From: Homoserinimonas aerilata | Lineage (GTDB): Bacteria; Actinomycetota; Actinomycetes; Actinomycetales; Microbacteriaceae | DNA: 64,000 nt | Direction: 5' to 3' | Assembly (NCBI RefSeq): GCF_006716125.1 | Contig: NZ_VFOM01000003.1 | Span: 62,001-126,000, forward strand | Shown here: positions 51,221 to 59,922 of the stretch, one piece after another | How the letters are laid out: each line of letters starts with the position of its first letter | Numbering within the stretch: the first letter of the stretch is position 1 | Notes under the pieces: generated by a model | Seen by the model: only the letters and a program-made list of their open reading frames with translations | Told to the model about the DNA's origin: nothing | The model's database searches: none | Program-made: the position numbers and the translations under genes

Positions 51221-52080
51221 CGGGTTCCTTCCTCATGTTGCGCGGACTGCCACATGGCGATCGTCTGGAGGGCCCTCGTGATCACGGGCCGGTCGATGAA
51301 GGTGCCATCGGTGAGGGCGGATGCGCCGGAACCGGACCCGGCATCGTCGGCGCCGGTGGCCTCGATGATGGTGAGGGCCCGCTCGTACTCTTCGCGGCTG
51401 GGGGAGAAGGCAGCCCTGATGTGCGGCAGCTGGGCGGGGTGAAGGGCGGTCCGGCCGACGAAGCCCTCGCTCGCGAGCGCCTTCGTGTCGGCCAGGAGGC
51501 CTTCGTGGTCGTGGATGTTGAGGTAGGCAGAGCCCATGGGTGCGTGCTTGCCGGCGGCGGCGGAGGAGATCACGAGCCTGCTGCGAATGGACTCCATGGT
51601 CTGCATTCCACTGAGCCGGAGTTGTGCCCTGAGGTCGGCCTCGCCGAGGCTCACGCCGGCGACGTGGGGGGACTCGCAGATCTCTCTGAGGTTCTCGACG
51701 CCGATGGCCGTCTCGATGAGGGCGTTCACCCGCATCCCGGGTCGGAGGAGTCGCACGACGGTGTCGACGTCGCCTGCGCTCTCGACCTTCGGTACCCGGA
51801 CGGAGCTGATCGCGTGGAGCGCGCGAACGGCATCGAGGTCGGCCTCGAAGTGCTCGCTGCCGACGCCGTTGATGCGCACCTCGAGTTGGGGGAGTGGCCG
51901 GTTCGTGTCGAGTGCTTCGAGAGCCTCGGCGAGGTTGCGGCGGGCCTGGGCCTTCTCGGGAGGCGCGACGCCATCCTCGAGGTCGTAGATGACGGCGTCT
52001 GCGGTGTAATCGAGAGCCTTCAGGATGCGATCGCGACGGGATGCGGGGGAGTACAGCCAGGTGAGGAGGGGGGTCGTCAT
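51217..52080 (-). CDS. HpcH/HpaI-type CoA-ester lyase (CitE family)
   Basis: A 287-residue TIM-barrel lyase that cleaves beta-hydroxyacyl-CoA esters such as malyl- or citramalyl-CoA. Landmarks: LYSPASRRDRILKAL with the CoA-binding Arg region, IYDLEDGVAPPEKAQAR (metal-ligand Asp/Glu), RINGVGSEHFEADL and GVSLGEADL. Overlaps the CoA-transferase stop (ATGA). Transferase plus lyase together suggest activation of a hydroxy-diacid to its CoA ester and cleavage to two small products. Confidence 0.86.
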   Translation of the reverse strand: MTTPLLTWLYSPASRRDRILKALDYTADAVIYDLEDGVAPPEKAQARRNLAEALEALDTNRPLPQLEVRINGVGSEHFEADLDAVRALHAISSVRVPKVESAGDVDTVVRLLRPGMRVNALIETAIGVENLREICESPHVAGVSLGEADLRAQLRLSGMQTMESIRSRLVISSAAAGKHAPMGSAYLNIHDHEGLLADTKALASEGFVGRTALHPAQLPHIRAAFSPSREEYERALTIIEATGADDAGSGSGASALTDGTFIDRPVITRALQTIAMWQSAQHEEGTR

Positions 52081-53267
52081 CGGATGCCGCCCGTCTCGAG
52101 GAGCTCGGCCGCTTCCTGCTCGCTGTAGCCGGCCTCGCGGAGGATCTCGGCGGTGTCGGCCCCGTGGCGGCGCCCGCTGAAGCGGATCTCTCCCGGTGTC
52201 TCGGACATCCGGAACAGCACATTGGTCATCTTGAGGGGCCCCAGCTCGGGGTCGGCGACTGTCTGGATCGTGCCGAGCGCCGCGTACTGCTCGTCGACGA
52301 CGATGTCGCTCACGTCGTAGATGAGGCAGGCCGCCGCCTCTGCCTCGGAGAACTCCGCGAGTGCCTGTTCGGCGGTGCGCTCGGAGACCCAGGCAGTGAC
52401 GGCCGCGTCGAGTTCGTCAGCGTGCTGGGCGCGCTGCCGGCCTGTCGCGAACCAGGGCTCATCGATGTACTCGGGTCGGCCGACGAGGCGCATGACACGT
52501 TCGGCGATGGATTGGGAGGAGGTGGAGATGGCGAGCCATCTGCCGTCGCTTGTGAGGTACGTATTGCGGGGTGCGTTGTTGTTGGTGCGATTGCCTGTGC
52601 GCTCGGGGATCTCGCCGAGTTGGTCGTATGCGGTGATCTGAGGGCCGAGGATGCCGAGGAGTGGCTCGATCAGCGCGAGGTCGACGACCTGCCCGCGGCC
52701 GGTGTGCTCGCGTGCGTGCAGCGCGACCATGGTGGCGTAGGCGGCGGTGAGGCCCGCAACGCCGTCTGCGAGGGCCAGCGGCGGGAGTGTCGGGGGGCCG
52801 TCGGGTTGTCCGGTCATGGCCGCGAAGCCGCTCATGGCCTCTGCGAGGGTTCCGAAGCCGGCGTCGCCCTTGCGAGGCCCGAGCTGGCCGAAGCCGGTGA
52901 CACGAACGAGGATGAGCCGCGGGTTGGCCCGGGAGAGCTCGTCCCAGCCGAGCCCCCAGCGTTCGAGGGTGCCGGGGCGGAAGTTCTCGATGAGAACGTC
53001 GGCGTTCTCGACGAGCCGCAGCAGCAGGGCGCGGCCGGCGTCACTCTTGAGGTCGGCGGTGATGGTGCGTTTGTTGCGGCCCAGGCTCTTCCACCACAAC
53101 CCGTGCCCGTCTTTGACCGCGCCGTGTCCGCGGCTGGGGTCAGGCTTCTCGGGATGCTCGATCTTGATCACGTCGGCGCCGTAGTCGCCGAGCATGGTTG
53201 CCGCGTAGGGCCCCGCGAACAGGGTCGCGCAGTCAAGCACTGTGATGTCCTTGAGCGCCTTTGCCAT
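52077..53267 (-). CDS. Type III CoA-transferase (CaiB/BaiF family)
   Basis: Transfers CoA between carboxylic acids. The 396-residue protein starts KDITVLDCATLFAGPYAATMLGDYGADVIKIE (ends given), with WWKSLGRNKRTITADLKS, VLIENFRPGTLERWG, and the catalytic aspartate D168 in LALADGVAGL. No ribosome binding site precedes ATG 53267; instead TTATATATAA lies immediately upstream, so transcription may start at the codon itself. Paired with the CitE-type lyase downstream. Confidence 0.9.
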   Translation of the reverse strand: MAKALKDITVLDCATLFAGPYAATMLGDYGADVIKIEHPEKPDPSRGHGAVKDGHGLWWKSLGRNKRTITADLKSDAGRALLLRLVENADVLIENFRPGTLERWGLGWDELSRANPRLILVRVTGFGQLGPRKGDAGFGTLAEAMSGFAAMTGQPDGPPTLPPLALADGVAGLTAAYATMVALHAREHTGRGQVVDLALIEPLLGILGPQITAYDQLGEIPERTGNRTNNNAPRNTYLTSDGRWLAISTSSQSIAERVMRLVGRPEYIDEPWFATGRQRAQHADELDAAVTAWVSERTAEQALAEFSEAEAAACLIYDVSDIVVDEQYAALGTIQTVADPELGPLKMTNVLFRMSETPGEIRFSGRRHGADTAEILREAGYSEQEAAELLETGGIR

Positions 53268-53280
53268 AGATTATATATAA
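53268..53280 (-). promoter_or_regulatory. AT-rich promoter-like element before the CoA-transferase
   Basis: The 10-bp palindrome TTATATATAA (53271-53280), holding TATAAT on the minus strand, ends 3 bp from the ATG. It is the most AT-rich spot in the island and may be an internal promoter or an operator; no good -35 is seen. Confidence 0.45.
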
Positions 53281-53299
53281 CATATCTGCAGGTGAGTCG

Positions 53300-54502
53300 C
53301 TAATCCGATACCCCGATCTGCCGAGCGATGTGGCGTCCGATCGGGAACGCCGCGGTCGCCGCCGGTGATGGCGCGTTCAGCACATGCGTCATCCGCGCCG
53401 TCTGCTCGATCATGAAGTCATGGATGAGTGTGCCGTCGCGTGCCACCGCCTGCGCCCGGATGCCCGCCTCATAGGGGAGCAGCTCGCGTGCGCGCAGCGC
53501 CGGCGCATACTTCTGCGCCTCGCGCAGATAACTCGACTTGAACAGCGAGTTGCGCATCTCGCGCACGGCGGTGACCACATTGGAGCCGGCGACCCGCCAC
53601 AGGCCAGGGAAGAGCGCGTACTCGAGCACGTCCCGCGGGTTCAGCGAGAACTTCGGGTACCCCTCCCGCGCGAGCCCGAGCACCGCGGAGGGCCCCACCG
53701 TGATCTCACCCGAGATCGTCGGGCTGATATGGATGCCGAGGAACGGCAGCTCCGGATCTGGGATCGGGTAGATGAGACTGTTGACGAAGCCGCGGCGCTC
53801 GGGGGCGAGCAGAAAGTATTCGCCGCGGAACGGGATGATCTGAACATCCGTCTGCACCCCAGCGAGGCGGGCGATGCGATCAGCCTGCAACCCGGCGCAG
53901 GCCACGAGGTGCCCCGCGCGCACCCGCAGCTCAGGCGTCTCGATGGTCACCCCATCGCTGTCCTCAGCGATGGAGGTGACCCGGGCACCGAGATGGATGC
54001 TTGCCCCCGCCGCTTCGATGACGCGGGCGATCGCGAGACTCACTTGGGTGTAGTCGACGATGCCGGTGCTGGGGATGAACAGGGCCTCGGAGCCGTTCAC
54101 GTTCGGCTCCCGGCGTCGCAACTCCGAGCGCGAGAGCCGCTCGGAGCGCAGCCCGTGCAACCCCGCCCTCTCCTCGAGGGCGTTCATGCGCTCGACCTCG
54201 ACGCTGTTCGTCGCCACGAGGAGCTTTCCGCAGAATTCGACCTCGATGCCGTGCTCGCGGCAGAACTCGGTCGTCGCGGCGCCACCCTCGATCGAGAACT
54301 TCGCCTTGAGGCTGCCCGGCGCGTAGTAGATGCCCGAGTGGATGACGCCCGAGTTGTGTCCCGTCTGGTGGCGGGCGACCGCGTCCTCCTTCTCGAGAAC
54401 CACGACCCTCGCATCCGGATGCTCGTCGAGCAGCGCCTTCGCCGTGGCGAGGCCGACGATGCCGCCACCGATGATGCAGAAGTCGACGTCGAGGGTCTTC
54501 AT
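53300..54502 (-). CDS. lhgO: L-2-hydroxyglutarate oxidase-like FAD enzyme (LhgO family)
   Basis: FAD-dependent oxidation of L-2-hydroxyglutarate or a similar 2-hydroxy diacid to the 2-oxo acid. The 400-residue protein has the DAO fold: FCIIGGGIVGLATAKALL, VVLEKEDAVARHQTGHNSGVIHSGIYY (family hallmark HQTGHNSGVIHSG) and CAGLQADRIARLAG. Length equals the family norm. Its start overlaps the Ldh-family stop (ATGA). Membrane association is usual for LhgO. Confidence 0.88.
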   Translation of the reverse strand: MKTLDVDFCIIGGGIVGLATAKALLDEHPDARVVVLEKEDAVARHQTGHNSGVIHSGIYYAPGSLKAKFSIEGGAATTEFCREHGIEVEFCGKLLVATNSVEVERMNALEERAGLHGLRSERLSRSELRRREPNVNGSEALFIPSTGIVDYTQVSLAIARVIEAAGASIHLGARVTSIAEDSDGVTIETPELRVRAGHLVACAGLQADRIARLAGVQTDVQIIPFRGEYFLLAPERRGFVNSLIYPIPDPELPFLGIHISPTISGEITVGPSAVLGLAREGYPKFSLNPRDVLEYALFPGLWRVAGSNVVTAVREMRNSLFKSSYLREAQKYAPALRARELLPYEAGIRAQAVARDGTLIHDFMIEQTARMTHVLNAPSPAATAAFPIGRHIARQIGVSD

Positions 54503-55578
54503 GCCGTGAGCTCCAATACGTAAGGGGCGGAGTTGCGGGTGCAGAGTTCGCGCAGCTGCGCGAGCAGGGTCGAAGGGAGGGGAACGCCGTCCCTGAGTCG
54601 ACGCTCGCGCTCCGCCGCCTCAGGATCGCCGGGGACGAGCACCGGGAAGGTCGGGTTCAGCGGCTCGGATCCGCGCATGCTGCGCAGCAGCTCGTCGACA
54701 TAGTCGGCCGAGGTGCCGGCGGGCGAGAACGCGTCGGGGCGCAGCGCGAGGAAGAAGTGGCCGATGTCGCCCGTGCCCGGCATGCCGGCGCCCGCGAGCG
54801 CGCAACTGAGTATCTGCACCATGAGGCTGAGCCCGTACCCCTTGTGCCCGCCGCCCTGGACATCCGGCCCGCCGAGCGGAGTGAGCCCAGCGTTCTCGTC
54901 GTGCTGGATGGCCTCGTAGGCTGCCGCAGCATCGGTGATCGACTCGCCGTCGCCGTCGATGACCCAGCCGTCGGGCACGGGCAGCTGCTTGAGCGCGTAG
55001 CTGCGCACCTTGTTGCTGGCGACGACGGATGTCGACATGTCGAGCACGAGAGGCTCGCCGTCGCGACCAGGGGCGGCAAAGGCGAGCGGGTTCGTGCCGA
55101 GCCGGGACTGGCGTGAACCCGTCGGCAGCACACCGGTCAGCCGCGTCGACGTGGTGACGAAGGCCATCATGCCCTCCGCGGCGGCGAGTCTCGCGTAGCT
55201 GCCGAGGGCACCGAAATGGTGCGAGTTGCGCACGGCGACGGCGCCGATGCCCACGGTCCGAGCCTTGTCCATGGCCAGACGCATTGCGTCGACGGCTGCC
55301 GGGTGCCCGAGCCCGCCTCCCGCATCGATCGTTGCCACGGCGGGCGTCTCGGCTGTGATGGTGCGGGGTGCGTCGATGGCGAGCCTACCGCTGGCGCGGA
55401 GCCTGTCGTAGGTCATGAGCATCGAGATGCCGTGTGAGTCGATTCCGCGCAGGTCGGTGTCGACCATGGCGTCGACAGTCTTCTCGACATCATCGGGCAG
55501 CATGCCCCAGGCCGTCAGGACCACCCTGATCTGCTCGGCCACCGCAGTGTGCGGAATAAAAAGATATTCGGGTGTCAT
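54499..55578 (-). CDS. Ldh-family NAD(P)-dependent 2-oxo/2-hydroxyacid oxidoreductase
   Basis: A 359-residue enzyme of the malate/L-lactate/sulfolactate dehydrogenase family (unrelated to classical LDH). Landmarks: DTDLRGIDSHGISML, VAVRNSHHFGALGSYARLA with catalytic His, GTNPLAFAAPG, and GGHKGYGLSLMVQILSC. Members interconvert 2-oxo and 2-hydroxy acids such as malate, sulfolactate or ureidoglycolate. Overlaps both neighbours by four bases. Confidence 0.9.
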   Translation of the reverse strand: MTPEYLFIPHTAVAEQIRVVLTAWGMLPDDVEKTVDAMVDTDLRGIDSHGISMLMTYDRLRASGRLAIDAPRTITAETPAVATIDAGGGLGHPAAVDAMRLAMDKARTVGIGAVAVRNSHHFGALGSYARLAAAEGMMAFVTTSTRLTGVLPTGSRQSRLGTNPLAFAAPGRDGEPLVLDMSTSVVASNKVRSYALKQLPVPDGWVIDGDGESITDAAAAYEAIQHDENAGLTPLGGPDVQGGGHKGYGLSLMVQILSCALAGAGMPGTGDIGHFFLALRPDAFSPAGTSADYVDELLRSMRGSEPLNPTFPVLVPGDPEAAERERRLRDGVPLPSTLLAQLRELCTRNSAPYVLELTA

Positions 55579-56378
55579 GGTGTTCCTCTCAGGAGGTCGA
55601 GCAGGATCCGGGTGAAGTGCTCGGGCTGTTCGACATTGGACAGGTGCGCGGCCTCGGGGATGATGTGCAGGGTTGAGCCGGCGATGGCCGCGTGGAGGCG
55701 TCGGGCATGCTCGATGGTCGTGGACGGGTCATGCTCGCCGACGATGACGGCGACGGGAACGTCGATCGCGGGGAGTCTTGCTGTCGTGTCGATGTGCGGG
55801 ATCGCGGCGCAGCATCCGGCGTAGCCTTCGGGGTTCGTCGTTCGCAGTGTGCGCTGGTAGCGGCGTACCAGTTCTGGGTTGCGCGCCACGAGGGCCGGGG
55901 TGAACCAGCGCAACGGCGTCGTCAGCGCGATCGAGTCGAGGCCCTGTGAGAGCGCGGTCGCGGCCCGGCCCGCCCAGAAGTCGGAGACCTCCCGCCCATA
56001 GTGGCTCGTCGTGTCGGCCAGGGCGAGGCCGGTGAAGCGTTCGGGCTGGGCGAGCGCCGCATGCTGCGCGATCATGCCGCCCATCGAGAGTCCGACGAGC
56101 GTGCAGCGCTCGACACCGACGGCGTCGAGAATGGCAAGGAGATCGCCGGCGAGGAGCTCGAAGTCGTACGGCCCCGACGTCGAGCCACTGCCGCCGTGGC
56201 CCCTCGTGTCGTAGCGAAGAACGCGGTGCCCGGCTGAGAGCACCGCAACCTGCTCATCCCACATCTCGAGGGTGCAGCCGAGCGAGTTCGAGAACACCAC
56301 CCACGGGCCGCTCGTTCCGTCGATACGGACCCTGTGAGGGATGCCGCCCGCTTCGATCATCCGGTCGCCCTCTGTCAT
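55575..56378 (-). CDS. Alpha/beta hydrolase, 3-oxoadipate enol-lactonase-like
   Basis: A 267-residue hydrolase with the PcaD pattern: VVFSNSLGCTLEMWDEQV, RYDTRGHGGSG, nucleophile elbow VGLSMGGMIAQ, acid in VGEHDPST and EAAHLSNVEQPE. All three catalytic residues are present, unlike in the hydrolase domain encoded at 57519-58916. ATG 56378 is chosen because it overlaps the enolase-family stop (ATGA), matching the rest of the operon. True substrate may be a lactone other than 3-oxoadipate enol-lactone. Confidence 0.87.
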   Translation of the reverse strand: MTEGDRMIEAGGIPHRVRIDGTSGPWVVFSNSLGCTLEMWDEQVAVLSAGHRVLRYDTRGHGGSGSTSGPYDFELLAGDLLAILDAVGVERCTLVGLSMGGMIAQHAALAQPERFTGLALADTTSHYGREVSDFWAGRAATALSQGLDSIALTTPLRWFTPALVARNPELVRRYQRTLRTTNPEGYAGCCAAIPHIDTTARLPAIDVPVAVIVGEHDPSTTIEHARRLHAAIAGSTLHIIPEAAHLSNVEQPEHFTRILLDLLRGTP

Positions 56379-57532
56379 TCGGCTCCTCGTGTCGCGAATC
56401 GCAGGTAGTCCTCGTCGAAACGGAAGCCCCACCCGGGGCCTGTGGGCAGCTCCGAGAATCCGTCGCGGAACGGCCGCTCCGGCATGTCAGCGATGAGACG
56501 GTAGAAGAAGGGGTCACGCCAGGGGAGGAACACCTCCGCCAGTGTGCTGTTCGGCACCCCCGCCGCCATCATGAGCCCGATCTGAGGCTCGATGTGCTGC
56601 AGCGCGGTGACCCCGAATGCGGATGCCAGGGCGGCGACCCTGCGCCACTCGCTCGGGCCGCCTCCCCAGTAGGCATCGAAGTTGCACATGTCGATCGCGT
56701 CGGCGAGGAGCAGCTCCCGGCAGCCGAAGCGTGAGAGTTCGCTCTGGCCTGCCGCGATGGGGATGCCCCCTCTGCTGCGCACGACGGCCATGTCCTGACG
56801 GTCGTTCTCCCACCGGCACGGCTCCTCGAACCAGGCGAGATCGAGGCCGTCGACGAGCCGTGTGAACTCGAGGGCCTCCTGCCTGCTCCAGCCCTGGTTG
56901 GCGTCCGCTGCGATGACGAAGTCGGCCCCGGCGGCGTCCCGGGCGGCTGCCACGCGCCGCGCATCCTCGCGCGGGCTCTTCTTGCCGACCTTGATCTTGA
57001 GGCCGCCGATCCCGAAGTCGCGAAGCTCCGCGACCTCATCATGGAGGGCGCCGAGGTCGTCTTCTGCGCGGTAGTAACCTCCGAGCGCGAAGACGGGGAT
57101 GCGCTGCTTGGCGGCTCCCCACATCACGTTGATGGGCAGGCCGGCGATCTTGCCGAGCGCGTCATGCATGGCAGCGTCGACGCAGGCCTGTGCGCGCAGG
57201 GCTATGCGCCGGTCGCGCAGGAATGGCACTGTTGATGCTCGCGTGGCATCCCATGCCTCATCGATGGCCACGATGCGTCGGCCGATCAGCAGTGGTTCGA
57301 GCTCGTCGCGGATCATCGCGATGATGCGCGGCTGCAGTTCGTCGTCGTTGCCGAGGAAGCATTCGCCCACGATGCCTGCATCGGTGTGGATGCGGGTGAC
57401 GATCGCGCAGCGATGGGTGAGGCTGAGGCCCGAACCCTCCGCAGAGCGCTCGAGTCTCACCCGCAGGGGGATCGTCTCGATCCTGGTGATGCGCGCATCC
57501 GCAGCGGTGCTCGCGATGTCAGGGGAGGCCAT
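56375..57532 (-). CDS. Enolase-superfamily acid dehydratase/racemase (MR-like)
   Basis: A 385-residue (beta/alpha)7-beta barrel enzyme. Catalytic positions resemble mandelate racemase rather than muconate cycloisomerase: KIK (K179, K181), metal ligands D210 (ADANQGW) and E236 (FEEPC), and a probable Asp-His dyad D286 (NFDAYWGG) and H313 (LQHIEPQ). Where family members usually have a GE third metal ligand there is GQSE, so Q263 or E265 occupies that place. The MR-type dyad predicts dehydration or epimerisation of a hydroxy-acid. Overlaps the fusion gene by 14 bp. Confidence 0.87.
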   Translation of the reverse strand: MASPDIASTAADARITRIETIPLRVRLERSAEGSGLSLTHRCAIVTRIHTDAGIVGECFLGNDDELQPRIIAMIRDELEPLLIGRRIVAIDEAWDATRASTVPFLRDRRIALRAQACVDAAMHDALGKIAGLPINVMWGAAKQRIPVFALGGYYRAEDDLGALHDEVAELRDFGIGGLKIKVGKKSPREDARRVAAARDAAGADFVIAADANQGWSRQEALEFTRLVDGLDLAWFEEPCRWENDRQDMAVVRSRGGIPIAAGQSELSRFGCRELLLADAIDMCNFDAYWGGGPSEWRRVAALASAFGVTALQHIEPQIGLMMAAGVPNSTLAEVFLPWRDPFFYRLIADMPERPFRDGFSELPTGPGWGFRFDEDYLRFATRGAE

Positions 57533-58916
57533 CCGTTGCTCCTTCCGAGGCCGTGAAAGGCGAGGTCGCGCCCGCCGTGTCGATCTCATAGACGTTGAGC
57601 GTCATGGAGACGAGCGAGTAGTAGCCGAGGATTCCGACGAGGTCGGCGAGACCTCGCCGACCGAGCACGGCGGTTGCGCGCTCGAACAGTGCATCTCCTA
57701 TGCGGTGTCGGTGGTTCAGGGCGAGCGCAACGTCGACGACGGTGCGTTCGTCTTCGGCGTCGAACTCGGGCAGGATCCCGAGCCGGATGCTCTCGATGAG
57801 ATGCGGGTCGAGCCCGGCCTGGGCCGCAGCCGCCGAGTGCACCCTCCACTCGAACGGGGTTCCCCACAGCCGGGCGGTGACGATGATGGCGAGTTCGGAG
57901 AGCCGCGGGCCGAGGGAGGTGCGGTACCTCAGGGTCTCTCCGAGGGCCTGCGCCCGCGCCGCAAGCTCCGGGTTCACCAGCCACGCCCGCATGGGGGCGG
58001 GCATCCGACCGCGCACCCCGGCGACGGCTTCGGCGACGGCGGCTCGCTGCTCCTCGCTGAACTCAGCCTCGGGGATGTCAACGTGGCGGAGGCTGGAATG
58101 CTCGCCGCCGCCAAAGAAGCCGAGCAACTCGGCTGCGGCCACTTGGGGGGCCTCGGCTGCGATGAAGTGGGCCGCGTCGATGGTCACGACGGTGGCGGAT
58201 GGCAGCCGCTCGGCGGCGGCCTGCACGTTGTCGACGGGACGCACCACATCGTGGAGCCCGGCGAGCATGAGCACGGGGCATTTCACCCGTTCGAGGGCAT
58301 CGCCGAGTTCGATCTCTGCGAGGGCTTCGTTGTGTTGGGCGAAGCCGTGGGGTTCATTCGCCAGATAGCGACCGCGGAAGCGCGGGAACTCGCTGTTCCC
58401 CGTCCGACGGGATTCCGGCCATGCGCGGTCGAGGCTCGACGAGAGGACTGAGCGCATGCCCGACTCCTGCGCTCCGTGGGAACGGGCTTCGAGAATCTCG
58501 CGTGATGACGGGGCGATGTCGAGGGCGGGCGCGAGAAGGGCGACGGAGCTCACGGCATCCGGATGCGCGGCCGCATGCAGCAGAGCCGGGGCTGCCCCGA
58601 AGGCGGCACCGACGAGACGCACGCGTCTGCTCACTCCGAGCGCCGTGAGGAGCTCTGCGAGATCGTTGGCCAGGTCGTGTGCGGTGAACGGCTCCATGGT
58701 CTTCTCCGACCGGCCAGCGGAGCGTTGATCGTAGCGGATGACGGTGTTGTCGACCGCGAGAACTGCGGCGACCGCATCCCAGCTTTCGAGGCATCCGCCG
58801 ATCTCGTGGATGAGCACGATGGGGTCGCCCTGCCCTTCGATGCGATAGCGCAGCGCGCATCCGTTGATGTCGAGCCACTCGTCTCGGCTGGCTTCCATGA
58901 GGGCGGGGGGCGTCAC
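57519..58916 (-). CDS. Alpha/beta hydrolase-CMD fusion lacking the catalytic serine
   Basis: A 465-residue fusion resembling PcaDC/PcaL: hydrolase domain at about 12-265, carboxymuconolactone decarboxylase-like domain at about 285-445 with LSELAIIVTARLWGTPFEWRVHSAAAA. In the hydrolase domain the usual G-x-S-x-G elbow reads GAAFG, placing alanine at residue 105 where the nucleophile should be; the acid D223 (GLHDVV) and H250 (DAAHF) remain. The hydrolase half may be inactive or reassigned. GTG 58916 follows AAAGGTAGG; ATG 58898 has no binding site. First gene of the minus-strand operon. Confidence 0.85.
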   Translation of the reverse strand: MTPPALMEASRDEWLDINGCALRYRIEGQGDPIVLIHEIGGCLESWDAVAAVLAVDNTVIRYDQRSAGRSEKTMEPFTAHDLANDLAELLTALGVSRRVRLVGAAFGAAPALLHAAAHPDAVSSVALLAPALDIAPSSREILEARSHGAQESGMRSVLSSSLDRAWPESRRTGNSEFPRFRGRYLANEPHGFAQHNEALAEIELGDALERVKCPVLMLAGLHDVVRPVDNVQAAAERLPSATVVTIDAAHFIAAEAPQVAAAELLGFFGGGEHSSLRHVDIPEAEFSEEQRAAVAEAVAGVRGRMPAPMRAWLVNPELAARAQALGETLRYRTSLGPRLSELAIIVTARLWGTPFEWRVHSAAAAQAGLDPHLIESIRLGILPEFDAEDERTVVDVALALNHRHRIGDALFERATAVLGRRGLADLVGILGYYSLVSMTLNVYEIDTAGATSPFTASEGATDGLP

Positions 58917-59008
58917 GCGGCCTACCTTTCTGTGCTTCTTCGCAAGTAAGTGGAGGGTGAGGGAAATAGCGGTTGACACCCACCATTCAGCATGAGACGG
59001 TGTTTGTC

Positions 59009-59020
59009 TACAATCTTGTA
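59009..59020. promoter_or_regulatory. Candidate GntR operator between the catabolic operons
   Basis: TACAATCTTGTA: arms TACAA and TTGTA are exact complements around TC, overlapping a second inverted repeat ATCTT-GTAA-AAGAT (59013-59026). It is in the 147-bp region between the divergent operon starts and resembles FCD-type GntR sites. Confidence 0.6.
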
Positions 59021-59063
59021 AAAGATTCGGTCAACAAGGTCGTTGTCACTTTTGGAGGCATCT

Positions 59064-59864
59064 TTGCGCACCATCACCGTTCTCGGATTCGGAGAAGCAG
59101 GACGCCTCTATGCCGCCGACCTCGCAGCGGCGGGAGCCCGCGTGAAGGGCTACGACCCCTTCGCCCGGTTCGAACACGAAGGTGTCACCCAGTTCGATGA
59201 CATCGCCGCAGCCCTCGACGGCGCGGACCTCGCCATCAGCCTGGTCGGGGCCCGCGCCTCAGAAGCCGTCGCAATGCAGGCACTCCCGCATCTGGGCAAC
59301 GGCGCCATATTCGCCGACCTCAACACGGCCTCCCCGGCCTCCAAGGCTGCCATCGCAGCATCCGCAGCAGACACAGGTGTGCTCTTCGCTGACGTCGCCG
59401 TGCTGGCACCCGTGCCCCGTGCCGGCGCCCGCACCCCCCTCATGGCGAGTGGCACGGGAGCCGATGCGCTCCGTGACATGCTCATGCCTTTCGGGGTGCC
59501 CGTCGAGTCGATCGGCGGAGTCGCCGGCGACGCCGCAGGGCGAAAGCTTCTCCGCTCCGTCTTCATGAAGGGTCTCGCCGGCGTCGTGATCGAGACGGCA
59601 GAAGCGGGACGCCGAGCGGGCAGCGAAGAGTGGGTGCGAGGCCAGATGGCCGATGAACTGGGCCCGGACGGTGCCGGGCTCGTCGAACGGCTCATCACCG
59701 GAAGCCACGCCCATTCGGGCCGTCGCAGGCACGAGATCCAGGATGCTCTCGACTACGTCCGAGACCTCGGCCTCGAAGGATGGATGTCTGCGGGCGCCCT
59801 CGAATGGCTCTCCTCCATCGACGATGCGAAGCAGGCCGCAGCCTCCGATGCCGTCCAGAACTGA
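59064..59864 (+). CDS. NAD(P)-dependent 3-hydroxyisobutyrate dehydrogenase-like reductase
   Basis: A 266-residue oxidoreductase with an N-terminal Rossmann domain (TVLGFGEAGRLYAADL, GxGxxG) and a C-terminal DUF1932-type helical domain (LLRSVFMKGLAGVVIETAEAG). Such enzymes oxidise or reduce beta-hydroxy acids. TTG 59064 is chosen because GGAGG lies 6 nt upstream; an in-frame TTG at 59043 would place that site inside the gene. First gene of the plus-strand operon, 59 bp before the PIG-L-family gene. Confidence 0.85.
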   Translation: MRTITVLGFGEAGRLYAADLAAAGARVKGYDPFARFEHEGVTQFDDIAAALDGADLAISLVGARASEAVAMQALPHLGNGAIFADLNTASPASKAAIAASAADTGVLFADVAVLAPVPRAGARTPLMASGTGADALRDMLMPFGVPVESIGGVAGDAAGRKLLRSVFMKGLAGVVIETAEAGRRAGSEEWVRGQMADELGPDGAGLVERLITGSHAHSGRRRHEIQDALDYVRDLGLEGWMSAGALEWLSSIDDAKQAAASDAVQN

Positions 59865-59922
59865 CCCCATTGCTTCGAGCCGTCGCACAGCGGCGACGGT
59901 CACAACAGAAAGGCAACACCCT

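Noticed and set aside
56375..57532. Muconate cycloisomerase assignment for the enolase-superfamily gene
   Set aside because: The residues expected for the second catalytic lysine are absent and an Asp-His dyad of the mandelate racemase type is seen instead.
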